Source of the DNA: Bacteroidales bacterium
Lineage (GTDB): Bacteria > Bacteroidota > Bacteroidia > Bacteroidales > TTA-H9
Direction: 5' to 3'
Assembly: GCA_030656615.1 (NCBI GenBank)
Contig: JAUSOY010000084.1
Coordinates: 1 to 64,000, forward strand
Length of the DNA: 64,000 bases
Below the pieces are notes generated by a model. It searched no databases. It was not told the DNA's origin and was given only the letters and a program-made list of their open reading frames with translations. Both the position numbers and the translations under genes were made by a program. Positions 17,484 to 26,441 of this stretch are shown here, in pieces (position 1 is the stretch's first letter; every line of letters starts with the position of its first letter).

Positions 17484-18608
17484 ATGGAGCTGACTGTAGC
17501 TGCTAAAATATTAATTGTAGACGACAACGAACGGAATCTTCAGATTCTGGAAGCCATGTTGAGGAGGATTCAGGCCAAGGTTTATCCGGCAATGACTGGA
17601 AATGACGCAATAAAAATCGCGCAAAGCATAAAACCGGATTTGATATTACTCGATATCATGATGCCCGAAATGGATGGATTTGAGGTTTGTAAAAAAATTA
17701 AAAAAATTAAAGCCATTCAGGATATTCCGATTATTTTCATCAGTGCCCTCGACTCGTATAATAATAAAATTAATGGATTTCAATCAGGAGGCATCGACTA
17801 TATTACAAAGCCTTTTAACGTTGAAGAAGTACTGGCAAGAGTAAAGGCCCACTTACTGATTCGTTCACAACAGCAGGAACTTGAAGAAACAAATAGTAGA
17901 CTACGGGAGGCATTGGGAACAAAAGACCGGCTATTTTCCATTATCGCCCATGATCTTCAGGGCCCGCTTTCCAATCTTCAAAATGTATTAACGCTGCTAA
18001 CACAAATGGATCTCACAGAGGCGCAGCATAACGATTTCCTCAACGAAGCCCTCGATACGGCTGGTAATACACAGACTTTGCTGAGGAATCTTCTTTTCTG
18101 GGCAAAAAGTCAACGAGATGAAATAGATTTTAAACCTCATAATATTTTTATTGCCATCATTGTTGATGATAACATTAAACTTCTGAATAGCCTGGCCAGG
18201 GAAAAGAATATTAGTATTAGCAGCTGTATACCTCCCGATTTGGTCTGCTTTGCTGATGAAAACATGCTAAGCATTATTATCAGGAACATTATTTCAAACG
18301 CGATAAAGTTTTCAAACCACAAATGTAAAATTCGGGTTGATTTTACAAATACCGAATCCGAGCTTGTTATTCATATTATCGATCAGGGAGTGGGGATTCC
18401 TTCAAATAAAGTTTCTGAGCTTTTTAACGCCGCCACGCACTTTTCCACTCATGGTACAAGTTACGAGAAGGGAACCGGATTAGGATTGCTTATTTGCCGC
18501 GAATTCATCGAAAAACACCGTGGAAGGATCTGGGTCGAGAGTAAGGATGGAGAAGGATCAACCTTTTCATTCTCTATTCCGCATTATATTACAGATTTTA
18601 CGCATTAA
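17484..18608 (+). CDS. Response regulator-histidine kinase hybrid
   Basis: This 374-aa soluble signalling protein starts with a receiver domain (about 7-125): acidic pocket DDNER, phospho-acceptor Asp in LLDIMMPEMDG, and Lys in ITKPF. A coiled linker leads to a HisKA domain with the His in IIAHDLQGPLSN (about 155), then HATPase_c with NIISNAIKFS, DQGVGI and GTGLGL. It has no transmembrane segment or sensor domain, so it likely takes its input through its own receiver from another kinase. No partner is adjacent. A terminator follows at once. Confidence 0.92.
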   Translation: MELTVAAKILIVDDNERNLQILEAMLRRIQAKVYPAMTGNDAIKIAQSIKPDLILLDIMMPEMDGFEVCKKIKKIKAIQDIPIIFISALDSYNNKINGFQSGGIDYITKPFNVEEVLARVKAHLLIRSQQQELEETNSRLREALGTKDRLFSIIAHDLQGPLSNLQNVLTLLTQMDLTEAQHNDFLNEALDTAGNTQTLLRNLLFWAKSQRDEIDFKPHNIFIAIIVDDNIKLLNSLAREKNISISSCIPPDLVCFADENMLSIIIRNIISNAIKFSNHKCKIRVDFTNTESELVIHIIDQGVGIPSNKVSELFNAATHFSTHGTSYEKGTGLGLLICREFIEKHRGRIWVESKDGEGSTFSFSIPHYITDFTH

Positions 18609-18640
18609 AAAGGGGGCAGGAAAATTCCTGCCCCCTTTAA
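18606..18640 (+). terminator. Bidirectional terminator between hybrid kinase and TonB receptor
   Basis: AAAGGGGGCAGG pairs with CCTGCCCCCTTT around AAAATT, with A and T runs outside. It serves the two convergent genes. Confidence 0.85.
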
Positions 18641-18657
18641 TTTTATTTTAAATTTCA

Positions 18658-20970
18658 CTAGAAATAATAATTTACACCAGCGCTATACATGAAGGGTAAC
18701 TGATCAACCCTTTGAAAGCGAACCCTGTCAAAATAGAAAATGTTCTTTTGATCGTAAACATTCGTAGCGCCCACATTTAGTTCTACTCGTGAATAACGCC
18801 CCAATTCAATTTTATGTTTTAAATTGATATCCAAACGATGGTAATTAGGCAGTCGTCCACTGCTTTGTTCGGCGTACAAAATTCCCAAATCACCATTAAT
18901 GTTGGCAGGATCAGTATAAATTCCATTACTGAAGTTGATTTTTTCATAATACCCCTGTGATAATGTGAAGGGGAATCCGGAACCAAAATTCCAGCGTGCG
19001 CTTAATTCCCAATTATATGCACTTCCAAAGGTATAGGTTCCTAGAAGATTGATGTTGTGCCTACGGTCGAAATGAGGATTATAAGTAATCGTTCCATCAT
19101 AACGGTCGACGTATGACAAGGAATAAACGGCCCAAAAATAGAATCGATCCCTGTCATATTTCAACATAAAGTCAATACCCTTGGCAGAACCTGTTTCAAT
19201 AATAAAATCCTTCTTGAGTTCGTCTGGTTTACTACTGTATTCAGGAGTGTCTTCAAAAATCTTATTACGATTAAGATTGGTTAACTGACTGAAATCCTTA
19301 TAATAACCTTCGACATTCAGGCTTAGATTTCTTAATAAATCAAACTCGACACCCACAATTAAATGTCCTGCCTTTTGAAGTTTATGCGATAAGAGTTCAC
19401 CATCAAATTTCTTAGGCAAATTATCCGGGCCTGACAAAAATCCATAAAACAGATTGACAACATCACGGTCACTGGAGGCACTGATCAAGTTTTGTGAATA
19501 TAATCCGGTGGCCAGCTTAAAACGCATCCAATCTGTCGCGTTATATTTTATGGCCAGGCGAGGTTCCGGTGAGAAATTTCCCAAAGAGGCATACCATTGT
19601 ATCCTAAAACTGGGTTCAAAAAGGAATTTTTCGTGGATATATTTATACTTAAGGTAACCGGCAATTTCTGTAGTGTTTTCCTTTTGCTGGATAATGCGGT
19701 TTAAGGCATTGAAGAAATAATAATCCGTTTTAAATCCCTGAAGTTCAAAACCATATTTGAACTCGTTTTTTCCCATGAAATAGGAGAAATTCAAACCAGC
19801 GTTAAATCCCGCAATTTGTGAAGTCCGGTCATTTTTATTTGCTTCGGCCAACGTGATTTTATAGTTGGTATACGAGAAATTTCCTTCCATTAAAACCGGT
19901 GATTGACCGGGGATAATTACAAAATTTGAACCTCCGCCATAATTTTGCCAATTAAAATCGGAAAGCGCGTTATAATTTTTAACCTGATCAGTAAAATTAA
20001 AACCGAAGAGATTTATCTTACTGCCATTATTGGTGGCCATTGAAACTTTTCCGTATAAATCAAGAAAATTAAAGGGTAATCCATCCTCATTCACATACTT
20101 ATATAAAATTTTTGATGATTTTTCGAGATATGAACTCTTCGCTGATAATACAAATGAAGAACCACTACCATCTTCGTCCTGTTTGCTTAATGGTCCTTCG
20201 AGAAGAATTTTTCCACCAAAAGTATTGGCTTCCACATTCCCAGCAAGTCGTTTGCGATTTCCATCGCGGGTCGTAAGGTCCATGACCGATGAAATTCTTC
20301 CGCCATGTTCTGCCCCAAAACCACCGGTATAAACATCTACGTTTCTCAAAATGTCTGTGTCAAATACACTGAACAAACCAATGCTATGGAAAGGATTGTA
20401 AATCATCATTCCATCCAGCAATACTTTGTTTTGAATGGGGCTACCTCCGCGAATGTATAGCTGACCGCCTTGGTCGCCTGTAAAAACAACTCCGGGTAAT
20501 ACCTGTAAATACTGAGCCAAATCAGCTTGTCCACCAACAGCAGGAAGTGATTTGATTTGTTTGGGTGTGATTTTTACCACCGACGTCCTTGTTTCTGTCC
20601 GGGCTTCTTCCCTATCAGCGGTAACATTAACGGTTGCAAGGGTATAGGCTGCTTTTGCTAAAAACAATTGTTTTGAAATTATCTCGCCTTTTTTTAAAAC
20701 AACCGGCATTTGAAGTGTATCATACCCCAACGAGGTTACCATAAGCGTATAAGAGCCGACCGGAATATTGGTAATGGTATAAAATCCATTTACATCTGTA
20801 GCCGCTCCATGTGTGGTTTTATGAAGATATACATTCGTAAAAATAACCGGTTCACCTGTTTCTTTTTCATAAACAAAACCACGGATAATCGCATTTTGAG
20901 AAAAAAGGAAGAGTGGAAAAAATAAAAAAAGCAGAATAATGGATATCCGCTTGATATACAATAGATTCAT
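18658..20970 (-). CDS. TonB-dependent receptor with carboxypeptidase-regulatory-like domain
   Basis: This is an outer-membrane transporter of 770 aa. It has a signal peptide ending at LFSQ (about 25), a CarboxypepD_reg-like beta-sandwich (about 28-110, NGFYTITNIPVGSYTL), the plug (QLYIRGGSPIQNKVLLDGM near 165), and a beta-barrel closing with aromatic-rich strands and a terminal F. There is no SusD partner nearby, so glycan uptake is not indicated. The substrate is unknown. The RprXY-like regulators immediately upstream on the same strand may control it. Confidence 0.93.
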   Translation of the reverse strand: MNLLYIKRISIILLFLFFPLFLFSQNAIIRGFVYEKETGEPVIFTNVYLHKTTHGAATDVNGFYTITNIPVGSYTLMVTSLGYDTLQMPVVLKKGEIISKQLFLAKAAYTLATVNVTADREEARTETRTSVVKITPKQIKSLPAVGGQADLAQYLQVLPGVVFTGDQGGQLYIRGGSPIQNKVLLDGMMIYNPFHSIGLFSVFDTDILRNVDVYTGGFGAEHGGRISSVMDLTTRDGNRKRLAGNVEANTFGGKILLEGPLSKQDEDGSGSSFVLSAKSSYLEKSSKILYKYVNEDGLPFNFLDLYGKVSMATNNGSKINLFGFNFTDQVKNYNALSDFNWQNYGGGSNFVIIPGQSPVLMEGNFSYTNYKITLAEANKNDRTSQIAGFNAGLNFSYFMGKNEFKYGFELQGFKTDYYFFNALNRIIQQKENTTEIAGYLKYKYIHEKFLFEPSFRIQWYASLGNFSPEPRLAIKYNATDWMRFKLATGLYSQNLISASSDRDVVNLFYGFLSGPDNLPKKFDGELLSHKLQKAGHLIVGVEFDLLRNLSLNVEGYYKDFSQLTNLNRNKIFEDTPEYSSKPDELKKDFIIETGSAKGIDFMLKYDRDRFYFWAVYSLSYVDRYDGTITYNPHFDRRHNINLLGTYTFGSAYNWELSARWNFGSGFPFTLSQGYYEKINFSNGIYTDPANINGDLGILYAEQSSGRLPNYHRLDINLKHKIELGRYSRVELNVGATNVYDQKNIFYFDRVRFQRVDQLPFMYSAGVNYYF

Positions 20971-20993
20971 CTGGTTTATTTGTTTGGTTATGG

Positions 20994-21001
20994 CAAAGAT
21001 A
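20994..21001 (-). promoter_or_regulatory. -7 promoter element for TonB receptor
   Basis: TATCTTTG on the minus strand fits TAnnTTTG, 23 bp upstream of the receptor start. A possible -33 TTTG lies 24 bp further up, longer than the ideal spacing. Confidence 0.45.
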
Positions 21002-21035
21002 GATTTTTGTACAATACCTGATGGTCAAAAAGGGC

Positions 21036-21749
21036 TCATTTTTTTGATTTTTGCTCGAAAATAAAGCCCACGCCATGCACATTTGTAATCTGAATATTAC
21101 TTACACTTCTTAGGTATTTCCTGAGTTTCGTGATAAAAACATCCATACTTCTGCCAATAAAATAATCTTCGCTTCCCCATACGGCCATCAAAATGGCCTC
21201 TCTTGACAGTAATTCATCGGGATGTTCACATAAAAATTTAAGAAGCTCTGATTCCTTTTTTGTTAAACTTATCGTCTCGCCTTCCGCTCTGATTTCCATC
21301 CGTGAGTGATCAAAAATCGCGGCGTCGATGTGGAATTCCGCTGTACTACCTACCCTATTGCCTGCATTTCCAATAGAACAGCGTTTAAGAATGGCCTTAA
21401 TTCTAAGGCTTAGCTCTTCTGAGCTGAAGGGTTTGGTTATGTAATCATCACATCCGATCTTAAATCCTTTAACCCGATCGGCATCAAGAGCCCGTGCAGT
21501 AAGAAAAATCACCGGAACTGCCTGATTTTCTTTTCGAATGGCTATTGCCAGAGTAAATCCGTCGATTTTCGGCATCATAACATCCAGAATGCACAAATCG
21601 ATCGAATGTGCTCTGAAAGCCTCCAGCCCTTCTTTTCCATCCTTGCAATAAATTGTTCTGTATCCCTGTAAATCAAGGTAATCGACTAACAGAATTCCAA
21701 GGTTAGGATCGTCTTCTACAAGTAGGATATTTAGTAGTTCCTTTTTCAT
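21036..21749 (-). CDS. OmpR-family response regulator, RprY-like
   Basis: This 237-aa DNA-binding regulator has a receiver domain with EDD, the phospho-acceptor Asp in CILDVMMPKIDG and Lys in ITKPFSSEEL, followed by a winged-helix domain (ISLTKKESELLKFL, VFITKLRKYLR). Length and order match RprY of Bacteroides. It lies 22 bp after the sensor kinase gene and upstream of the TonB receptor. Confidence 0.93.
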   Translation of the reverse strand: MKKELLNILLVEDDPNLGILLVDYLDLQGYRTIYCKDGKEGLEAFRAHSIDLCILDVMMPKIDGFTLAIAIRKENQAVPVIFLTARALDADRVKGFKIGCDDYITKPFSSEELSLRIKAILKRCSIGNAGNRVGSTAEFHIDAAIFDHSRMEIRAEGETISLTKKESELLKFLCEHPDELLSREAILMAVWGSEDYFIGRSMDVFITKLRKYLRSVSNIQITNVHGVGFIFEQKSKK

Positions 21750-21771
21750 AAATGTGATTTACAATTACCTT

Positions 21772-23040
21772 TCATTTAACCAGAGGAAACCAAAGGTCAA
21801 AAGTACTTCCTTTTCCCAATTCGCTTTTAAGTAATATTTTTCCGTGTTGTGCTTCAGCCATCGCCTTTACATAGAATAATCCCAAGCCAAAACCCTTTAC
21901 ATTATGCAGATCTCCGGTCGGAACCCTATAAAACTTTTTAAAAATATCCAATTGCTTATCCCTGCCTATACCTATGCCGTTATCCTGAATGGAAATTATT
22001 AACCAATTATCCATTGATTGGGTAGAAATTAAAATCTCGGGCTTTTTCAATGAATATTTAACAGCATTATCCAGAAGATTAGTCAGCATATTTACAAAAT
22101 GGTGCTGATCGGCTAGAATAATGGTGCTTTTTGCGTTAAGTGCACTTTGAATTCCAACATCCGAATGTTGAACTAATCTGAAGGTTTCTACAATGCCTTC
22201 CAAGGTTTCATGGGCATCCATTTTAGAAATATCGAGCGTATACTCTTCATTATCGAGGACAGAAATCTGTAATATTTGATCAACCTGGTTTTTCAATCGT
22301 TGGTTTTCATCAAAAATAAGCCCTGCATATTTAATTATCCGATCTTTATCTGCTAATATGCTTGGTTTGATTAGCATTTCACTGGCTAAAGATATTGCCG
22401 CAATTGGCGTCTTAAACTCATGGGTCATATTGTTTACAAAATCTGTTTTCATTTCAGATAATTTCTTGTGTTTCAAGAATGAAATGATGATTTTATAAAA
22501 TGCAAAGGTCATTGCCAGAAGAAAAAACACAGACAGTAAAAGCCAGATTGATAACTGTGATAAGATGAGTTTATCACGATTAGGAAAGCAAACGGCCAAT
22601 AAAAGCCGTTCACTTTTATGGATGCAGGACAAAGAAATCTTTAAGGGCGATTCAAGGATATACGTATTGGAAATCCCTTCAGGAGATGCATAGAGTACTT
22701 TTTGACTCTGATCGTAAATTCCGTAGACCAGATGTCCCAAACTGGTAATCTGACGGAATTCCTCGCGAATAAGTGAATCCATAACCCGCTGATTAAGAAC
22801 GATGGATTTCTGATTTCCCATCATACAGGTGGTATCGCAAACAAAAACATATGTTTTTGAAATATTTTGCATCTCAAACAGTTGGTTTACCACTGTTTTT
22901 AAACCCGCCAATAAACGGTTGTTTAATTGTTCTTCTTTCAACTGCCAGGCATTTCTGACCCAATATACCTGCGTAATGATAATACCACAAAGAGTCATTG
23001 CAGAGAAAAAAACCAATAATCGAAATTTGTGTTTTTGCAT
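21772..23040 (-). CDS. Sensor histidine kinase, RprX-like
   Basis: This 422-aa inner-membrane kinase has two transmembrane helices (about 7-27 and 165-190) flanking a periplasmic sensor. The HisKA His is in NMTHEFKTPIAAIS, and the ATPase boxes are NLLDNAVKYS, DNGIGIG and GFGLGLFYVK. It pairs with the response regulator 22 bp downstream. The sensed signal is unknown. Confidence 0.93.
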   Translation of the reverse strand: MQKHKFRLLVFFSAMTLCGIIITQVYWVRNAWQLKEEQLNNRLLAGLKTVVNQLFEMQNISKTYVFVCDTTCMMGNQKSIVLNQRVMDSLIREEFRQITSLGHLVYGIYDQSQKVLYASPEGISNTYILESPLKISLSCIHKSERLLLAVCFPNRDKLILSQLSIWLLLSVFFLLAMTFAFYKIIISFLKHKKLSEMKTDFVNNMTHEFKTPIAAISLASEMLIKPSILADKDRIIKYAGLIFDENQRLKNQVDQILQISVLDNEEYTLDISKMDAHETLEGIVETFRLVQHSDVGIQSALNAKSTIILADQHHFVNMLTNLLDNAVKYSLKKPEILISTQSMDNWLIISIQDNGIGIGRDKQLDIFKKFYRVPTGDLHNVKGFGLGLFYVKAMAEAQHGKILLKSELGKGSTFDLWFPLVK

Positions 23041-23060
23041 GAAAACATCTGATTTGTTGG

Positions 23061-23068
23061 CAAATTTA
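23061..23068 (-). promoter_or_regulatory. -7 promoter element for sensor kinase
   Basis: TAAATTTG on the minus strand fits TAnnTTTG, 20 bp upstream of the kinase start. Confidence 0.45.
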
Positions 23069-23154
23069 TACGTTAGACCACTTAAAACAGCATATTAACA
23101 AAACTTTAACAAGCATTAACAGGCGATTAACAGCCACATGAAAATTCAAGATGT

Positions 23155-23162
23155 TATATTTG
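23155..23162 (+). promoter_or_regulatory. -7 promoter element for small CC-rich protein
   Basis: TATATTTG fits TAnnTTTG, 26 bp before the ATG at 23189. Its position also argues that an upstream in-frame ATG at 23138 is not used. Confidence 0.5.
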
Positions 23163-23188
23163 CAGTCAAACCCAATAAACATTATATA

Positions 23189-23497
23189 ATGAAAAAGATT
23201 GTTTTATTAATCGGCTTATTCGCCTTTATTTCTTCAGGTATTTTTGCAAGCGTAAGTGCTGTAACTACTTCTTCTGATAATCAAATTGTTTTTGTTAAAC
23301 ATGACGATCCTCCCAAGAAGGTAGAAAAAACAGACGGTGATAAAAAAGCCTGCTGCCCTAAAAAAGATGCCACTACTAAAGATGCCACTACTAAAGATGG
23401 CGAAAAAGCAAAAGATTGCACTCAGAAAAAAAGCTGCTGCGCTACTAAAAAAGCAGGTGCTTGCGGTGAAAAGAAAACCGAAGGCGATAAAAAATAA
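23189..23497 (+). CDS. Small secreted Lys/Cys-rich protein
   Basis: This 102-aa product starts at the second in-frame ATG, because a clear signal peptide (MKKIVLLIGLFAFISSGIFA) begins there and a promoter element lies between the two ATGs. The mature part is highly charged and low-complexity, with cysteine pairs in KACCPKK and KSCCATKK and a single ACGEK. A 15-bp direct repeat encodes DATTK twice. The Cys pairs suggest metal or thiol chemistry in the periplasm. I know no named family. It is divergent from the RprXY-like pair and ends at its own terminator. Confidence 0.75.
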   Translation: MKKIVLLIGLFAFISSGIFASVSAVTTSSDNQIVFVKHDDPPKKVEKTDGDKKACCPKKDATTKDATTKDGEKAKDCTQKKSCCATKKAGACGEKKTEGDKK

Positions 23498-23501
23498 ATT
23501 T

Positions 23502-23528
23502 AAAAACCCGGTTCTTCCGGGTTTTTTT
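23502..23528 (+). terminator. Terminator after small CC-rich protein
   Basis: AAAACCCGG pairs with CCGGGTTTT around TTCTT, followed by T residues. Confidence 0.85.
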
Positions 23529-23579
23529 ATGTCAATTATTCCGGGGTGGATTTGGTTTTGTACTTTCGTAAAAAAAACC

Positions 23580-23993
23580 ATGTCCACCTCTTCTGTTATC
23601 TATACCGGTAATCTTCGTACTGAATGCACACATTCCAAATCCGGAGAAATTATTGTAACGGATGCCCCTCCTGATAATCAAGGTTTGGGAATGTATTTTA
23701 GCCCTACCGATATGGCAGCCACATCGCTTGCTTCATGTATGTTAACGATTATTGGCATTTCGGCACGCACGCATAATTTTTCCATTGATTCAACACATGC
23801 CGAAGTCACAAAAATCATGTATTCAGAGCCCCGAAGAATTGGTGAAATTCATATCATTTTTCGATTTCCTGATATTGAATATTCACCCAAACAAAAAACC
23901 ATTATACGTCGTTCAGCAGAAAGCTGCCCTGTAATGATGAGCTTACACCCAGACATTATCAAAAAAATAGAATTCAGATTTTATGGAGAATAA
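23580..23993 (+). CDS. OsmC-family peroxidase-like protein
   Basis: This 137-aa protein is predicted to reduce organic hydroperoxides with paired cysteines: one in SLASCMLTIIG (about 55) and one in SAESCPVMMSL (about 120), the standard OsmC/Ohr spacing. I chose the ATG at 23580. The frame is open further upstream, but that part overlaps the preceding terminator and gene. It overlaps the following thioesterase gene by 11 bp. Confidence 0.88.
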   Translation: MSTSSVIYTGNLRTECTHSKSGEIIVTDAPPDNQGLGMYFSPTDMAATSLASCMLTIIGISARTHNFSIDSTHAEVTKIMYSEPRRIGEIHIIFRFPDIEYSPKQKTIIRRSAESCPVMMSLHPDIIKKIEFRFYGE

Positions 23994-24366
23994 AATTCCG
24001 GTTAATATCATCGGTCTGCTAAAAGAGCAGGTAACTTATGAGCGTACCGCAGCATTTTTTGGTTCCGGACTTGTAGAAGTATACGCCACACCTGCAATGA
24101 TATCCTTTATGGAGAAAACCTGCTTGCAAAGTGTGCTGCCTTATTTATCGGAAGGATATAATACTGTTGGAACCGAAGTTCATGTGAAACATCTTAAAGC
24201 CACTTCTGTGGGTCAATGGGTTGAGTGTAAATCGCAATTAATTTCTTCTTTGGGGCGAAAACTTGAATTTGAAGTGGAAGTGTTTGACGACGAAGGACTT
24301 GTTGGAAAAGGAACTCACAAACGATATATAATCGATGTAAGACAGTTTATGGAAAACCGGAAATGA
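23983..24366 (+). CDS. Hotdog-fold thioesterase, FlK-like
   Basis: This 127-aa hotdog protein resembles the fluoroacetyl-CoA thioesterase-like family: FGSGLVEVYATPAMISFME (about 26-44), then a Thr/Glu/His active-site region (VGTEVHVKHLKATSVG) and a C-terminal GKGTHKRYII strand. It presumably hydrolyses a small acyl-CoA; the substrate is unknown. It is translationally coupled to the OsmC gene and convergent with dtd, 3 bp away. Confidence 0.85.
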   Translation: MENKIPVNIIGLLKEQVTYERTAAFFGSGLVEVYATPAMISFMEKTCLQSVLPYLSEGYNTVGTEVHVKHLKATSVGQWVECKSQLISSLGRKLEFEVEVFDDEGLVGKGTHKRYIIDVRQFMENRK

Positions 24367-24369
24367 TGA

Positions 24370-24822
24370 TTATTCTTTTGCTTTTGAATCAATGATTATC
24401 GTAACAGGGCCGTCATTCACAAGTCCAACATTCATCATTGCACCAAAAACCCCGGTTTTAACCACACAGCCCGATTCTATCTCAATTTGCTTTACAAAAA
24501 GTTCGTAAAGAGGAATGGCCGTTTCGGGACGGGCAGCCTTAATGTATGATGGCCTGTTTCCCTTTTTTGTAGAGGCATGAAGCGTAAACTGACTAACAAC
24601 CAAAATCTGTGCAAAAACTTCACTCACCGCCCGATTCATTACCCCCTGATCATCATCAAAAATCCGAATTTTTGAAACCTTGGCAACCAGCCATTCCACA
24701 TCCTCAGAACTATCCAGAGTTTCTATTCCCAAAAAAATCAATAATCCGGCACCTATCTCTGCAATGCGCTGATTATCAATCTCAACATACGCATTTTTAA
24801 CCCTTTGTATCAGTAGTCGCAT
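24370..24822 (-). CDS. dtd: D-aminoacyl-tRNA deacylase
   Basis: DTD removes D-amino acids and mis-charged glycine from tRNA. The two active-site motifs are present: VSQFTLHAS (about 77-85) and NDGPVTIIID near the C-terminus (138-144). The length of 150 aa is normal. Its ATG lies 2 bp after the stop of the upstream TPR gene, so both are probably on one transcript. Confidence 0.96.
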   Translation of the reverse strand: MRLLIQRVKNAYVEIDNQRIAEIGAGLLIFLGIETLDSSEDVEWLVAKVSKIRIFDDDQGVMNRAVSEVFAQILVVSQFTLHASTKKGNRPSYIKAARPETAIPLYELFVKQIEIESGCVVKTGVFGAMMNVGLVNDGPVTIIIDSKAKE

Positions 24823-24824
24823 AA

Positions 24825-26336
24825 CTATTGGGTTATTCGGTTCCTAATTCTTTTCAGATTAAACTCTGCTTTATAACGCAGGCTTTTTCTGTACTCCGTA
24901 AAATTCAGATCAAGACAATTCTGATACCATTTTTCAGCTTCCGGATAATTCCCTGCCTCTTCATATAACTTACCAATCTGAATACATGAATTGGCGGCAA
25001 AATAATATGGATACTCTTTTCCTTTTGTATAAGTATATTTGAATTGATCTATTGCAACTTCCCTTCTCGCTGTTTCTTCATATATCCGACCCAACCGATA
25101 GGAATATTCTATGGAGCTTTTGGCATCCATACAACATTCATCCTGTCGGGTTGAAAGCATTACTTTCAAGGCTAGTTTATAATATCCCCCATCGGATAAT
25201 AATCGGGCTTTTAGTAATAAAACATTGGGTGCTACACCTGTTTTTAATTCCTTTTCTGCGGTCTGGTCAGGTTCACTTTTAGAATCGGGATAAGAAGCAA
25301 TCCGATTCAGCGTTTGCCGATACATCGTTTCACTGCCAGTTAGCAAATAATACCACGCCATTTTCTGTATCGTTGATTTTATATAAAAATTGCCTTTATA
25401 CGACCTGAGATATTGGTTATAATATATTAAACAGCTATCGCTCAGCTTGTTCAGGTATGCCGTGCCCAGCATATAATCGAGATAATAAATCGGAATTTGG
25501 CCTTTACGATATGAGCGGATTATTTTGATAGCATCATCGTTCCTGCCTGTAAATAACAATAGCCTGGCCATCGAATACGCCTGCAGTGGTTCAAGATTTC
25601 TTCCATCCGATTTTTTGCTTTTAAGATAGAAATCAACAAAATCCGTCGTTTTATCTTTTTCCGTATTAAGCATTACAGTCAGAAACGACAGGAAAAACAA
25701 GGATTCTTGTTCCAGGAAATTGAATTCCGGCTTAGAAATGCTATATTGGTATGCCATTCTGAGCTCATCAAGACCAACGTCAACACTTCCCTTATATCCC
25801 AGTATTTTACGAATCCATTGCAACTCTTCCGGAATTGCTCCTATCAGTGTATGAATAACTCCCAGGCCGACCAGATTTGGTGGAAAATCGGGATAAAGCT
25901 TCTGATTTTCAATGAAGAGATTATGCGCCCTTCGCATGTCAGCAACTGCTGATAAATGCTCACTGAATTTGCCTTCGCAAAAAGCCCATTGTAAATACAC
26001 ATCGGCCAAACAATACCTGTAATATGGCGATTGTTTATCTCCATTCTCAAGGCGTTCGATACGCGCTTTTTTGTTTTCCTTCAATGCTTCATACGCCTTT
26101 TTATCATCCGAATTCAGCAAAATCAGAAAGTCTATATTATTATCCAGCCAATATGGGATATTATTATCCGGATCGGAAGATTTTGCCAATGCAATTATCT
26201 TTCGCGCTTCATCAAACTGAAAGGCTGTAATTTTTTCATAGGCCGATCTCGACGTGGGATCAAATGAAAAATTCGGCTGCCCTTCGGCTAGCAAAACCAA
26301 GATTAATAATTCAATTACCAAAAAAAGGCGCTTCAT
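24825..26336 (-). CDS. Secreted tetratricopeptide-repeat protein
   Basis: This 503-aa protein has an N-terminal signal peptide (MKRLFLVIELLILVLLAEG) and helical repeats through most of its length. The clearest are near the C-terminus, such as YSYRLGRIYEETARREVAI and CIQIGKLYEEAGNYPEAEKW. It is probably a periplasmic or outer-membrane scaffold. No enzyme motif is seen. A -7 element TATATTTG lies 13 bp upstream, at 26350-26357. It is followed by dtd. Confidence 0.85.
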   Translation of the reverse strand: MKRLFLVIELLILVLLAEGQPNFSFDPTSRSAYEKITAFQFDEARKIIALAKSSDPDNNIPYWLDNNIDFLILLNSDDKKAYEALKENKKARIERLENGDKQSPYYRYCLADVYLQWAFCEGKFSEHLSAVADMRRAHNLFIENQKLYPDFPPNLVGLGVIHTLIGAIPEELQWIRKILGYKGSVDVGLDELRMAYQYSISKPEFNFLEQESLFFLSFLTVMLNTEKDKTTDFVDFYLKSKKSDGRNLEPLQAYSMARLLLFTGRNDDAIKIIRSYRKGQIPIYYLDYMLGTAYLNKLSDSCLIYYNQYLRSYKGNFYIKSTIQKMAWYYLLTGSETMYRQTLNRIASYPDSKSEPDQTAEKELKTGVAPNVLLLKARLLSDGGYYKLALKVMLSTRQDECCMDAKSSIEYSYRLGRIYEETARREVAIDQFKYTYTKGKEYPYYFAANSCIQIGKLYEEAGNYPEAEKWYQNCLDLNFTEYRKSLRYKAEFNLKRIRNRITQ

Positions 26337-26349
26337 AAATGGAGTTTGT

Positions 26350-26357
26350 CAAATATA
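26350..26357 (-). promoter_or_regulatory. -7 promoter element for TPR gene/dtd
   Basis: TATATTTG on the minus strand fits TAnnTTTG, 13 bp before the TPR start codon and downstream of the terminator of the preceding unit. Confidence 0.45.
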
Positions 26358-26387
26358 GGAATTGGAATTGATACTTCGGTCAGTCAC

Positions 26388-26414
26388 AAAAAAAAGCCGA
26401 CAAATTGCCGGCTT
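26388..26414 (-). terminator. Terminator after zinc-ribbon gene
   Basis: On the minus strand AAGCCG pairs with CGGCTT across a 9-nt loop, and a T-run follows. It closes the NIF3/zinc-ribbon unit. Confidence 0.75.
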
Positions 26415-26441
26415 ATAAAAAATCGTCTTTCGTTCAGTAAT

